From: Burkholderiales bacterium
GTDB lineage: Bacteria > Pseudomonadota > Gammaproteobacteria > Burkholderiales > Burkholderiaceae_C
NCBI GenBank assembly: GCA_016213205.1
Contig: JACRAZ010000042.1
Location: 62,001-126,000, forward strand
Direction of reading: 5' to 3'
DNA: 64,000 bases
Below the pieces are notes generated by a model that searched no databases, was not told the DNA's origin, and was given only the letters and a program-made list of their open reading frames with translations. A program made the translations under genes and the position numbers. This document shows positions 53,370-62,649 of the stretch, piece after piece. Within the stretch, counting starts at the first letter, position 1; each line of letters opens with the position of its first letter.

Positions 53370-56300
53370 TTGGCCACTCGCCTCGTGTCCGGTAGTGCAC
53401 CGCCCCCCGCCCGCCCGGCCGCGCTGGTGCGCGGCCGAGGCCAGCTGTTGCTGGCCGCCGTGCTGGCGGCGCTGGCCATCGTGCTGCTGGTGGGCGCGGG
53501 CGTGCGGGCCACGTTCCGGGGCCTGCGCGAAACCGAAACCGCGCGCCTGGCCGCCGTGGCCGAACTGCGGGTGGGCCAGGTGGCCGGCTGGCTCCAGCAG
53601 CGCGAGGCCTCGGCCCAGTTCGTGGCCCAACACCGCCCCTGGGGCGACCTGTTCAGGCGCCAGCGCGCCGGTGATGCGGCGGCCGCTGCGGCGCTGGCCG
53701 CTCAACTGACCGACTATGCGCATGCGCACCGGGCGCAGGCCGGTGTGCTGGTGGCGGCCGACATGCTGTCCGGCGTCGCAGCCGTGACCGGGCTGCCGGT
53801 CTTCGGGCCGGAGACACGCGTCGCTGCCGAAAGGGCGCTGCGCACCGGGCGGCCGCAGCGCACCGATTTCGCCGGCAGCGAGGCCGAGGGCGGCCCCTGG
53901 ATCGACCTGGTGGCGCCGCTGCCGGAAGGCAGCGAACCGGCCCGCGCGGTGGTGGTGCTGCGCTTCGACCTGCGCACCGACATCCTGCCGATGCTGGCCA
54001 CCTGGCCAGTGCCCAGCGAGTCCGCCCAATCACGCCTGGTGCGGGTGCGCGAGGGCATGCTGGTGGGGGTTCGCGCCGCCGCGTCCCAGCCACTGGCCAG
54101 ATCGGACAACCTGGTGGCGCGGGTGGCCCGCCGCGAGGCGCCGGCCGGCCAGGTGATCGAGGCCGTCGATTTTCGCGGCACCCCGGTGCTGGGCATGGTG
54201 CGTTCGGTGCCCGGCACCGATTGGTACCTGTCCACCACCGTCGCGCGGCGTGATCTGCTGCTGCAGAGCCTGCGCCAATCGGCCTGGATCGGCGCCAGCG
54301 GCGTGCTGGCCCTGATGATGGTGGGTGCCGGCGCCTACCTGCTGCGGGCGCGGCATGCGCTGCAGCTCGCGCTGCATGCGCAGGCCGAACGCCAGCGCGA
54401 GGAACTGCGGCGCGACGAGGAAGCCGCGCGCCGGCTCATCTTCTTCGAGCACTCGCGCGACGCGGTGTTCGTGGTCGACCAGCATGCGCGGGTGCTGGAG
54501 GCCAATGCCAGCTTCCTGCAGCTGCTGGGCCTGGACGCCGAGGCGCTGGAGGCGCTGCATGTCTGGGAGTTCGACCCGAACTACCCGCGTGAACGCGCGC
54601 TCAGCGTGATGTCGATGGTCTTCCCCGAGCGCCAGACCTTCGAGACCCGCTGGCGTGCGCGCAGCGGCGCGATGGTGGATGTGGAGATCAGCGTCAACCG
54701 CGTGCAGGCCGGCGGTCGGCGGCTGGTGCTGTGCGTGGCGCGTGACATCACCGCCCGCAAGAGCGCCGACCAGATGCTGCGCAAGCTCTCGCTGGCGGTG
54801 GAGCAGAACCCGAACGGCATCGTCATCATGGACACCGAGGGCCGCATCGAGTACGTGAACGAGGCCTTCGAGCGCATCAGCGGCTGGCGGCGCTCGGAGG
54901 TGCTGGGCCGCAACCCGCGGCTGGAGGCCGCGCAGCAGGTCAACCCCGAGTTCCACGCCGCGATGATGGCGCTGGGCGACAAGCGCGAGGGCTGGTCCGG
55001 CGAGCACATCGAGTACCGCAAGAACGGCGAGCCCTACCACGAGTACCTCTCGGTGCTGCCGCTGCGCGAGCCCGACGGCAGCGTGACGCACTTCGTCGCG
55101 ATCGAGGAAGACATCACCGAGCGCAAGCGCATCGAGGCCGAGCTCGCGCGCCACCGCGAGCACCTGGAAGAAGTGGTGGCCGAGCGCACACAGGCGCTGC
55201 AGCAGGCGGTGCAGGCGCATGCGCAGAGCGAGCTGCGCCTGCAGGCGCTGAACGAACAGCTGGTCTCGGCGCGCGACCGGGCCGAAGCCGCCAACCGCGC
55301 CAAGACGGCCTTCCTCGCGAACATGAGCCACGAGATCCGCACGCCGATGAACGCGATCATCGGCCTGACCCACCTGATGCAGCGTGACCAGCGCAGCCCC
55401 GCCGATGCCGAGCGCCTGAACAAGGTGGCCGAAGCCGCGCACCACCTGCTCGACGTGATCAACGACGTACTCGACCTCTCCAAGATCGAGTCCGGCAAGC
55501 TGCGGCTCGAGCGCACCGAGTTCCCGATCGACGCCGTGCTCGGCCGCTGCTGCGCGCTGCTGGCCGAGCGGGCGCGCGCCAAGGGGCTCGAGCTGGTGAT
55601 CGATGTCGACGGCGTGCCGCCCAGCCTGGTGGGCGACCCCACCCGCCTGTCACAGGCGCTGCTCAACCTGATGAGCAACGCGGTGAAGTTCACCGAGCAG
55701 GGCTGGGTGCGCCTGCGCTGCGAATGGCTGGACACGCTGGCCGATGGCCGCATCGAGCTGCGCTTCTCGGTGCAGGACACCGGTCTGGGCGTGCCGGCCG
55801 ACAAGCTCGGCGGGCTGTTCCGCGCCTTCGAGCAGGCCGACAGCTCCACCACCCGGCGCTTCGGTGGCACCGGCCTGGGCCTGGCCATCACCCGCCGGCT
55901 GGCGCAGCTGATGGGCGGCGAAGTGGGCGTCGAGAGTATCCTGGGGGCGGGCAGCCGCTTCTGGTTCACGGCCTGCCTGGAGCGTGGTGTGCTGGAAGAA
56001 GCCCCGCCCATCGCCGCGGCCGGCCAGGGCCCTCGCGTGTTGCTGGTCGAAGACCTGGCCCCGGCGCGCGAGGCCATCACCAGCATGCTGGAGCGCCAGC
56101 ACCTGAAGGTGCTGGCAGTGGACACGCTCGACCAGGCGATGGCGAAATTGCGTTCGGCCCCACCCGGTCCGGCAGACGAGACAGGCCCTGCAGTCGAGGC
56201 CAGTTTTGCACTGCTGGTGTGCGAATGGCCGCTGCCCGACGCGGGCGAACTCTTCAATGCGGCGGCGGTGCGCCAGGCCGCGACGCTGCCTGACCTGCGT

Positions 56301-57638
56301 TGCGTGGCGCTGTGCGCCACCGATGAGGCGCGCCAGGCCCAGACCGCACTGGAGGCCGGCTTCGACCTCGTGCTGGCCAAGCCCGTCACCTATTCCGGCC
56401 TGCGCGATGGCCTGCAGCGCCTGCTGCAACCGGCGTCCGTGAAGGCTGGCGCAAGCGCAACGGCGGGTGCGTTGGCCGAACGGCCCGACTTCGGCGGCCT
56501 GCGCGTGCTGCTGGCCGAGGACAACGGCATCAACCAGGAGGTGGCGGTCGAGCTGCTCAAGGCCGTGGGCCTGCAGGTCGACGTCGCCGCCAATGGGCTC
56601 GAAGCCGTGGCCTGCGCCCAGGACGGCGACTACGCGCTGATCCTGATGGACGTGCAGATGCCCGTGCTCGATGGCCTGGGCGCCACGCGCGAGATTCGTG
56701 CGCTGCCCGACCATCGCCAGACGCCGATCCTCGCCATGACGGCCAATGCCTTCGGCGACGACCGCGAGGCCTGCCTGGCCGCCGGCATGAACGACCACAT
56801 CGGCAAGCCGGTCGATCCGCAGGTGCTTTATGCCGCGTTGTCGCGCTGGATGCCCACGCCCGCGCCGGCGGTGGCCGCCGGCGCCGCTGCGCCCGCCGCC
56901 GGCGAGCCGGCGGACGACGGCAGTTCGCCCGCGGTGCGGGGGCCATCGGCCGGGCCGGTGGCTGGGGCCGAGCGTGCAAGCCTTGCGCCCGCGGAGGCCG
57001 GCGCGCCGGCGCTGTCCATCCCGGGCATCACGATGTCGCGCGCGCTGTTGTACCTGCCGGGCCGCAACGATGTGTTCCTGCGCGTGCTGCAGCAGTTCAC
57101 CGAGAACTACGCCGATGCGCTGGCCGGCCTGGCGCCGCTGCTGGCGGCGCGCCAGTACGGCCAGGCCCGCGCGCTGGTGCACGCGCTGCGTGGCGCCTGC
57201 GGTGCCATCGGCGCCACCGCGCTGCTGGCCAGCGCCGAGGCCCTGGAGCAGATGCTCAAGCCCGAGGCCACCGAACGCGATCCCGACCGCGTGGTGACGG
57301 CCGCCCATGCCCTGCAGGGCGAGCTGGCGGCGCTGCTGGCCGCCATCCGGCAGCAGGTGGAGCCGGGTGATGCCTTGCCGACGGCCAGCGTGCCGGCCGA
57401 GCAGGTGGAGGCGGCCTGCGAAACCATGGACCACCTGCTGCGCGTGGCGGACTTCAGCGCCAACGCGCGCCTGCGCGAGCTGATGCCGCTGCTGCGCGCC
57501 GGGTTGGGCCAGGCCACCACCCACCGCATGGACGAGGCGCTGCGGCGTTATGACCACGAGGCCGCGCTCGCCGCGTTGCGGGCGAAGCCGCCGCGCCCGG
57601 CGGAAGGGCCGGCCGATCCGGCCGCGCCGCAGGCCTGA
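53370..57638 (+). CDS. Hybrid sensor histidine kinase with PAS domains, two receivers and an HPt domain
   Basis: 1422 residues from a TTG four bases after the response regulator stop; a GTG at 53385 is an alternative. Transmembrane segments at about 33-52 and 308-327 flank a periplasmic sensor. PAS domains lie at about 355-460 and 475-590, then a coiled coil. HisKA has its His in ANMSHEIRTPMN (about 654), and HATPase follows (NLMSNAVKF, DTGLGVP, GTGLGLAI). Receiver 1 (about 890-1020) has Glu where the phospho-Asp should be (LLVCEWPLP). Receiver 2 (about 1045-1165) is intact (LILMDVQMPVLDG). The C-terminal HPt is at about 1220-1330 (LVHALRGACGAIGA). The pair probably controls c-di-GMP turnover. 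Its last codons lie in a tandem repeat. Confidence 0.92.
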   Translation: MATRLVSGSAPPPARPAALVRGRGQLLLAAVLAALAIVLLVGAGVRATFRGLRETETARLAAVAELRVGQVAGWLQQREASAQFVAQHRPWGDLFRRQRAGDAAAAAALAAQLTDYAHAHRAQAGVLVAADMLSGVAAVTGLPVFGPETRVAAERALRTGRPQRTDFAGSEAEGGPWIDLVAPLPEGSEPARAVVVLRFDLRTDILPMLATWPVPSESAQSRLVRVREGMLVGVRAAASQPLARSDNLVARVARREAPAGQVIEAVDFRGTPVLGMVRSVPGTDWYLSTTVARRDLLLQSLRQSAWIGASGVLALMMVGAGAYLLRARHALQLALHAQAERQREELRRDEEAARRLIFFEHSRDAVFVVDQHARVLEANASFLQLLGLDAEALEALHVWEFDPNYPRERALSVMSMVFPERQTFETRWRARSGAMVDVEISVNRVQAGGRRLVLCVARDITARKSADQMLRKLSLAVEQNPNGIVIMDTEGRIEYVNEAFERISGWRRSEVLGRNPRLEAAQQVNPEFHAAMMALGDKREGWSGEHIEYRKNGEPYHEYLSVLPLREPDGSVTHFVAIEEDITERKRIEAELARHREHLEEVVAERTQALQQAVQAHAQSELRLQALNEQLVSARDRAEAANRAKTAFLANMSHEIRTPMNAIIGLTHLMQRDQRSPADAERLNKVAEAAHHLLDVINDVLDLSKIESGKLRLERTEFPIDAVLGRCCALLAERARAKGLELVIDVDGVPPSLVGDPTRLSQALLNLMSNAVKFTEQGWVRLRCEWLDTLADGRIELRFSVQDTGLGVPADKLGGLFRAFEQADSSTTRRFGGTGLGLAITRRLAQLMGGEVGVESILGAGSRFWFTACLERGVLEEAPPIAAAGQGPRVLLVEDLAPAREAITSMLERQHLKVLAVDTLDQAMAKLRSAPPGPADETGPAVEASFALLVCEWPLPDAGELFNAAAVRQAATLPDLRCVALCATDEARQAQTALEAGFDLVLAKPVTYSGLRDGLQRLLQPASVKAGASATAGALAERPDFGGLRVLLAEDNGINQEVAVELLKAVGLQVDVAANGLEAVACAQDGDYALILMDVQMPVLDGLGATREIRALPDHRQTPILAMTANAFGDDREACLAAGMNDHIGKPVDPQVLYAALSRWMPTPAPAVAAGAAAPAAGEPADDGSSPAVRGPSAGPVAGAERASLAPAEAGAPALSIPGITMSRALLYLPGRNDVFLRVLQQFTENYADALAGLAPLLAARQYGQARALVHALRGACGAIGATALLASAEALEQMLKPEATERDPDRVVTAAHALQGELAALLAAIRQQVEPGDALPTASVPAEQVEAACETMDHLLRVADFSANARLRELMPLLRAGLGQATTHRMDEALRRYDHEAALAALRAKPPRPAEGPADPAAPQA

Positions 57639-57717
57639 GGCCCGGGCCCACCGCGCCGCAGGCCTGAGGCCCGGGCCCACCGCGCCGCAGGCCTGAGGCC
57701 CGGGCCCACCGCGCCGC
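57624..57717 (+). repeat. 29-base tandem repeat, 3.2 copies, spanning the kinase stop codon
   Basis: Copies at 57624-57652, 57653-57681 and 57682-57710 are identical, and seven bases of a fourth follow. The unit contains GGCCTGAGGCC, where GGCC/GGCC can pair around TGA. The first copy supplies the last codons and stop of the kinase gene, so the array adds two further potential stems after it. May act as a terminator cluster. Confidence 0.9.
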
Positions 57718-57741
57718 CCGGCGCCGGCTGGGCAGGCCGGA

Positions 57742-58590
57742 TCAGTAGCGGTAGACGCCGCGCCCGCTCTTGCGGCCCAGCCAGCCGGCGGCCACGTACT
57801 CCTTCAGCAGCGGGGCGGGGCGGTACTTCGAATCGGCGAACTCGTTGAAGTAGACGTTCATCACCGCCAGGCACACGTCCAGCCCCACCATGTCGGCCAG
57901 CGCCAGCGGGCCGATCGGCTGGTTGCAGCCCAGCTTCATGCCGGCATCGATGTCCTCGGCCGAGGCCAGGCCCTCGGCCAGCACGAAAAAGGCCTCGTTG
58001 ATCATCGGCACCAGGATGCGGTTGACCACGAAGCCGGGCGCGTTCTTCACCGTGATCGGCGTCTTGCCCAGGGTCTTGGCCAGCGCGGCCACCGCGTCGT
58101 GGGTGGCGTCGCTGGTCTGCAGGCCGCGGATGATCTCCACCAGCGCCATCATCGGCACCGGGTTGAAGAAGTGCATGCCGATGAAACGGTCGGCCCGCTG
58201 CGTGGCCGCGGCCAGCTTGGTGATCGAGATCGAGCTGGTGTTGGTGGCGATCACCGTCTCGGCCGGCAGCAGCGCGTCGAGCTGGCCCAGGATCTTGAGC
58301 TTGAGCGCCTCGTTCTCGGTGGCGGCCTCGATCACCAGCTGCGCGGCCTTCAGGTCCTCGTAGTTGGTGGAGCCCTTGATGCGGGCCAGCGCCGCGTCCT
58401 TCTCGGCCGGCGTCATCTTGTCCTTCTTGATCAGCCGGTCCAGGCTGCCGGCCACGGTGCCCAGGCCGCGCAGCACCGCTGCATCGTTGATGTCGACCAT
58501 GACGACCTGGATGCCGCACACGGCGCAGGCCTGTGCGATGCCGTTGCCCATGGTGCCGGCGCCGACGACGCCTACGGTGGTGATGCTCAT
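57742..58590 (-). CDS. 3-hydroxyacyl-CoA (3-hydroxybutyryl-CoA) dehydrogenase
   Basis: 282 residues. NAD-binding motif VGVVGAGTMGNGIAQACAV, catalytic His in GMHFFNPVPMM, and Asn in KNAPGFVVNRIL. A helical C-terminal domain includes ADMVGLDVCLAVM and the end GWLGRKSGRGVYRY. Oxidises (S)-3-hydroxyacyl-CoA to 3-ketoacyl-CoA; PaaH in the phenylacetate pathway is similar. GGAG precedes the start. Upstream, across 104 bases, is the divergent hydrolase gene. Confidence 0.93.
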   Translation of the reverse strand: MSITTVGVVGAGTMGNGIAQACAVCGIQVVMVDINDAAVLRGLGTVAGSLDRLIKKDKMTPAEKDAALARIKGSTNYEDLKAAQLVIEAATENEALKLKILGQLDALLPAETVIATNTSSISITKLAAATQRADRFIGMHFFNPVPMMALVEIIRGLQTSDATHDAVAALAKTLGKTPITVKNAPGFVVNRILVPMINEAFFVLAEGLASAEDIDAGMKLGCNQPIGPLALADMVGLDVCLAVMNVYFNEFADSKYRPAPLLKEYVAAGWLGRKSGRGVYRY

Positions 58591-58694
58591 GTCGATTGCT
58601 CCGTGAAGGGGTTGCGATGTTGCGGTGCAGCGAATTATCCGGCCGGGTATCGTCCGGCGCATCCGGATCGTTGCGGCCGGCGTATGGAACGGGA

Positions 58695-59579
58695 ATGAAA
58701 GTTGTCTGGATCGTCAGTGGCCTGGTCGCCCTGCTGGTGGCGGTGGCCGGCCTGGTGGCGGCTTCGCCGGCCGCGGCGCTGAACCTGCTGGCCGCGGTGG
58801 ACAGCCGCCGCGTTGCCGAGGGCCAGGCCTACGGCCCGCTGGCGCGCCAGCGCTACGACCTGTACCGCCCGGCCGGTGCCGCGCCGGCCGGGGGCTGGCC
58901 CTTGGTGCTGTTCTTCTACGGTGGCGCCTGGAACCGTGGCGAGCGGGCCGACTACCGCTTTGTCGGCGAGGCGCTGGCCGCGCGCGGCATCGTCGTGATG
59001 GTGGCCGACTACCGGCTGCACCCCGAGGTGCGTTACCCGGATTTCCTGCGCGACGGCGCGGCGGCCACCGCGCATGCACTGGCGATGGCCGGGCAATGGG
59101 GTGCCAGCCCGCGCCGCCTGGTGCTGATGGGCCACAGCGCCGGCGCCTACAACGCGGCGATGCTGGCGCTCGATGCCCGCTGGCTGCGGGAGGCCGGCCA
59201 TCGGCCGGCGGTGCTGGCGGGATGGGTCGGCCTGGCCGGGCCCTACGATTTCCTGCCGATCACCACGCCGGAGGTGCAGGCGGTGTTCCACCTCCCCGCC
59301 GTGCCGCCCGATTCGCAGCCCATCCGCCATGTGGGCGCAGCACCGTTGCCGGCGCTGCTGGCCGCCGGCCTGGCCGATGAGCGCGTGAACCCGCTGCGCA
59401 ACACACGCCAGCTCGCTGCCGCGTTGCGCCAGCAGGGCGCGCCGGTGCAACTGCGTGAATACGCGGGCCTGGACCATGGCCGCGTGCTGGCCGCGCTGGC
59501 CAGGCCGCTGCAGGGCCTGGCGCCGGTGCTGGACGACGTGGCCGGCTTCGTGCTCGGCCTGCAGGACACCGGGCCCTGA
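58695..59579 (+). CDS. Alpha/beta hydrolase (carboxylesterase, BD-FAE-like) with N-terminal membrane anchor
   Basis: 294 residues. An N-terminal hydrophobic segment (VVWIVSGLVALLVAVAGLVA) could be a signal anchor. Oxyanion hole FFYGGAWNRG, nucleophile Ser in LMGHSAGAYNAAML, acid in the AGLADERVNPL region and His in GLDHGRVL near the C-terminus. Typical of small carboxylesterases of the esterase/lipase HSL branch. Substrate unknown. Runs convergently into the thiolase gene. Confidence 0.85.
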   Translation: MKVVWIVSGLVALLVAVAGLVAASPAAALNLLAAVDSRRVAEGQAYGPLARQRYDLYRPAGAAPAGGWPLVLFFYGGAWNRGERADYRFVGEALAARGIVVMVADYRLHPEVRYPDFLRDGAAATAHALAMAGQWGASPRRLVLMGHSAGAYNAAMLALDARWLREAGHRPAVLAGWVGLAGPYDFLPITTPEVQAVFHLPAVPPDSQPIRHVGAAPLPALLAAGLADERVNPLRNTRQLAAALRQQGAPVQLREYAGLDHGRVLAALARPLQGLAPVLDDVAGFVLGLQDTGP

Positions 59580-59622
59580 GCAAGCGCGTTTCGGCGCACG
59601 TTGCCGCATCGGCACCGGTCGA

Positions 59623-60810
59623 TCAGCAGCGCTCGAAGATCGCCGCGATGCCCTGGCCACCGCCGATGCACATCGTCACCAGTGCATAGCGCCCGCCGGT
59701 GCGCTGCAGCTCGTACAGCGCCTTGGTGGTGATGATCGCGCCGGTGGCGCCCACCGGGTGGCCCAGCGAGATGCCCGAGCCATTGGGGTTCACCTTGGCC
59801 GGGTCCAGGTCCAGGCTCTTGCTCACCGCGCAGGCCTGGGCCGCGAAGGCCTCGTTGGCCTCGATCACATCGAGGTCGCTCACCTTCAGGCCGGTGCGCT
59901 TGAGCACCAGTTGCGTGGCCGGCACCGGGCCGATGCCCATGATGGTGGGCTCCACGCCGGCGTGGGCATAACCCACCAGCCGCGCCAGCGGCTTCAGGTT
60001 GCCGGACTTCAGCGCCTCGCCGCTGGCCAGCACCACCGCGCCGGCACCGTCGTTGATGCCCGAGGCATTGCCGGCGGTCACCGTGCCGTCCTTCTTGAAC
60101 GCGGGCTTCATCTTGGCCAGCGTTTCCAGCGTGGTGTCGGGCTTCACGTGCTCATCGGTCACGAACTGGACCGTGCCCTTGCGGGTGACGATCTCCACCG
60201 GCGCGATCTGCTCGGTGAAGCGGCCGGCGGCAATTGCCGCGGCGGCGCGGCGGTGGCTTTCCACCGCCAGCTCGTCCATCTGCTGGCGCGTGATGCCGTA
60301 TTGCTCGGCCACGTTCTCGGCGGTGATGCCCATGTGGATCTTGTGGAACGGGTCGTGCAGGATGCCCACCATGTAGTCCAGCAGCTGCGCGTCGCCCATG
60401 CGGGTGCCCCAGCGTGCGCCGGGCATGAAGTAGGGCCCGCGCGACATGCATTCGGCACCGGCGCCCAGCGCCAGCTCGCAATCGCCCAGCATCACCGCCT
60501 GCGCGGCCGAGACGATGGCCTGCAGGCCCGAGCCACAGAGCCGGTTCACGTTGAAGGCCGGGGTTTCCTTGGGCACGCCGGCATTCACCGCGGCCACGCG
60601 GCCGAGGTAGGCATCACGCGTCTCGGTGGGGATCACGGTGCCCATGGCCACGTGGCCGATCTGTGTGGCCGCCACGCCCGAGCGGGCGATCGCGGCCTTG
60701 ATGGCGGTGGTGGCCAGGTCCACCGGCGGTGTGTCCTTCAGGGTGCCGCCGAAGGTGCCGATGGCGGTGCGGGCCGCCCCCACCACATAGACTTCGCGTG
60801 CTGCGCTCAT
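59623..60810 (-). CDS. Acetyl-CoA acetyltransferase / 3-ketoacyl-CoA thiolase
   Basis: 395 residues, full thiolase length. Nucleophile Cys92 in NRLCGSGLQA; the second catalytic set is GHPVGATGA and the C-terminal CIGGGQGIA. NEAFAAQA is also present. Length and motif set resemble BktB/AtoB types used in PHB synthesis or acetoacetyl-CoA and beta-ketoadipyl-CoA cleavage. AGGAG precedes the ATG. The dehydrogenase at 57742 probably provides its ketoacyl-CoA. Confidence 0.93.
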   Translation of the reverse strand: MSAAREVYVVGAARTAIGTFGGTLKDTPPVDLATTAIKAAIARSGVAATQIGHVAMGTVIPTETRDAYLGRVAAVNAGVPKETPAFNVNRLCGSGLQAIVSAAQAVMLGDCELALGAGAECMSRGPYFMPGARWGTRMGDAQLLDYMVGILHDPFHKIHMGITAENVAEQYGITRQQMDELAVESHRRAAAAIAAGRFTEQIAPVEIVTRKGTVQFVTDEHVKPDTTLETLAKMKPAFKKDGTVTAGNASGINDGAGAVVLASGEALKSGNLKPLARLVGYAHAGVEPTIMGIGPVPATQLVLKRTGLKVSDLDVIEANEAFAAQACAVSKSLDLDPAKVNPNGSGISLGHPVGATGAIITTKALYELQRTGGRYALVTMCIGGGQGIAAIFERC

Positions 60811-60928
60811 GCTGTGCTCCTGCTGTTTCAGGGAAATCGGGAATGATTGCGCAGCCTACCCCCGCGCCTTGTCAACAGGCTGACAGCGTGGCTTTCACCC
60901 GCACCGGCCTGCAAGGGATTCGCCCGCA

Positions 60929-61627
60929 ATGAACAACCCCCCCGTGATCGTGCTCACCGGCGCCTTCGGCGCGCTGGGCCAGGCCGTGGCCCGGCGGCTG
61001 GCCGAAGGGGGCGCCCGGCTCGCGCTGCTTGATGCCGCGCCCAGCGCGCCGCCCCATGTGGCGGACCACCATGCCGGCCAACTGCTGCTGGCGGGCGTGG
61101 ACCTCTCGCAGCCGGCGGCCGCGCAGGCGGCCGTGGCCTCGGTGCTGGCCCGGTACGGCGCGATCGACGGGCTGGTGAACATCGCCGGCGGCTTCCGCTG
61201 GGAAACCGTGCAGGACGGCAGCGCCGCCACCTGGCAGGCGATGTTCACGCTGAACCTGCTCACCGCGGTGAACGCCTGCCAGGCCGTGCTGCCCGCGCTG
61301 CGCGCGCGCGGCGGTGGGCGCATCGTCAACATCGGCGCCGGCGCGGCGGCCAAGGCGGCGGCCGGCATGGGCGCCTATGCCGCATCGAAGGCCGGCGTGC
61401 TGCGCCTCACCGAGGCGCTGGCCGAGGAAACCAAGGACCAGGGCATCACGGTCAACGCGTTGCTGCCCTCGATCATCGACACCCCCGCCAACCGGCGCGA
61501 CATGCCCGAGGCCGACTTCAGCCGCTGGGTGCCCCCGCAGGACCTGGCCGAGGTGGTGGCCTTCCTGCTGTCCGACGGGGCGCGCTCGATCACCGGCGCC
61601 GGCATCCCGGTTTCGGGCCGGGTGTGA
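60929..61627 (+). CDS. Short-chain dehydrogenase/reductase
   Basis: 232 residues. Nucleotide-binding Gly motif TGAFGALGQAVARRL, NIAGGF, catalytic YxxxK in MGAYAASKAGVLRL, and a C-terminal GARSITGAGIPVSGRV. Typical classical SDR with NAD(P) and an unknown alcohol/ketone substrate. It precedes the ketopantoate-reductase-like gene by 25 bases, likely one operon. Confidence 0.87.
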   Translation: MNNPPVIVLTGAFGALGQAVARRLAEGGARLALLDAAPSAPPHVADHHAGQLLLAGVDLSQPAAAQAAVASVLARYGAIDGLVNIAGGFRWETVQDGSAATWQAMFTLNLLTAVNACQAVLPALRARGGGRIVNIGAGAAAKAAAGMGAYAASKAGVLRLTEALAEETKDQGITVNALLPSIIDTPANRRDMPEADFSRWVPPQDLAEVVAFLLSDGARSITGAGIPVSGRV

Positions 61628-61652
61628 TGGCCATTCGCTCAGGACTGGACGC

Positions 61653-62636
61653 ATGAAGGTCTGCATCATCGGCGCCGGCGCGATCGGCGGCTTCATCGGC
61701 ACGCGGCTGGCAGCCACGGGGGGCCACAGCGTCAGCGCGCTGGCGCGCGGCGCCACGCTGGCGGCCCTGCGCACGCACGGCTGGCGGCTGCAGCAGGGCG
61801 GGGCGGTGCTGCAGAGGCCCTGCCAGGCGTCGGATGACGCCGCGGCCCTGGGCCCGCAGGACCTGGTGGTCGTTGCCGTGAAGGCGCCGGCGCTGGCCGC
61901 GGTGGCCGCCGGCATCGCGCCGCTGCTGGCGCCGCACACGTGGGTGCTGCCGGCGATGAACGGCGTGCCCTGGTGGTTCGGCCCCGCGCTGCCGGCGCTG
62001 GGCCCCGAGCCGCTGGCCAGCGTGGACCCGGGGGGCGCCATCGCCCGGGCCATCCCGCTGCCGCAGGTGATCGGCTGCGTGGTGCACGCCAGCGCGGCGG
62101 TGGCCGAGCCGGGGCTCGTGGTGCACAAGATGGGCCAGGGCCTGATCATCGGCGAGCCGCTGGGCGGGTTGACGCCGCGCGTGGCCCAGCTGCGCGAGGC
62201 GCTGGCCGCCGCCGGCTTCGAGGCCACGGCCTCGGCCGACCTGCGGCGCGACGCCTGGTACAAGCTGTGGGGCAACCTGGTGATGAACCCGGTCTCGGCG
62301 CTCACCGGCGCCACGGCCGACCGCATCCTCGACGACCCGCTGGTCGCCGGCTTCTGCGCCGCCGCGATGAGCGAGGCCGCCGCGGTGGGCGCGCGCATCG
62401 GCTGCGCGATCGAGCAGAGCCCGGCCGACCGCAACGCCGTCACGCGCAAGCTGGGGGCCTTCAAGACCTCGATGCTGCAGGACGCCGAGGCGGGCCGGCC
62501 GATCGAGCTGGACGCCATCGTCGCCGCCGTGGCCGAGATCGGCCGCCGCGTGGGCGTGGCCACGCCGAACATCGATGCGCTGCTGGGCCTCACGCGGCTG
62601 TTCGGCCGCGTGCACGGCCTGTACCCGGCGGCCTGA
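61653..62636 (+). CDS. 2-dehydropantoate 2-reductase (PanE/ApbA family)
   Basis: 327 residues. N-terminal Rossmann motif CIIGAGAIGGFIGTRLA, the catalytic-region Lys in WYKLWGNLVMNPVSALTGA and a C-terminal helical domain (AGRPIELDAIVAAV). PanE reduces ketopantoate in pantothenate synthesis, but many paralogues reduce other 2-oxo acids. As it stands in an operon with an SDR and near acyl-CoA genes, a catabolic paralogue is possible. Confidence 0.85.
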   Translation: MKVCIIGAGAIGGFIGTRLAATGGHSVSALARGATLAALRTHGWRLQQGGAVLQRPCQASDDAAALGPQDLVVVAVKAPALAAVAAGIAPLLAPHTWVLPAMNGVPWWFGPALPALGPEPLASVDPGGAIARAIPLPQVIGCVVHASAAVAEPGLVVHKMGQGLIIGEPLGGLTPRVAQLREALAAAGFEATASADLRRDAWYKLWGNLVMNPVSALTGATADRILDDPLVAGFCAAAMSEAAAVGARIGCAIEQSPADRNAVTRKLGAFKTSMLQDAEAGRPIELDAIVAAVAEIGRRVGVATPNIDALLGLTRLFGRVHGLYPAA

Positions 62637-62649
62637 ACCGCAGCGCACG

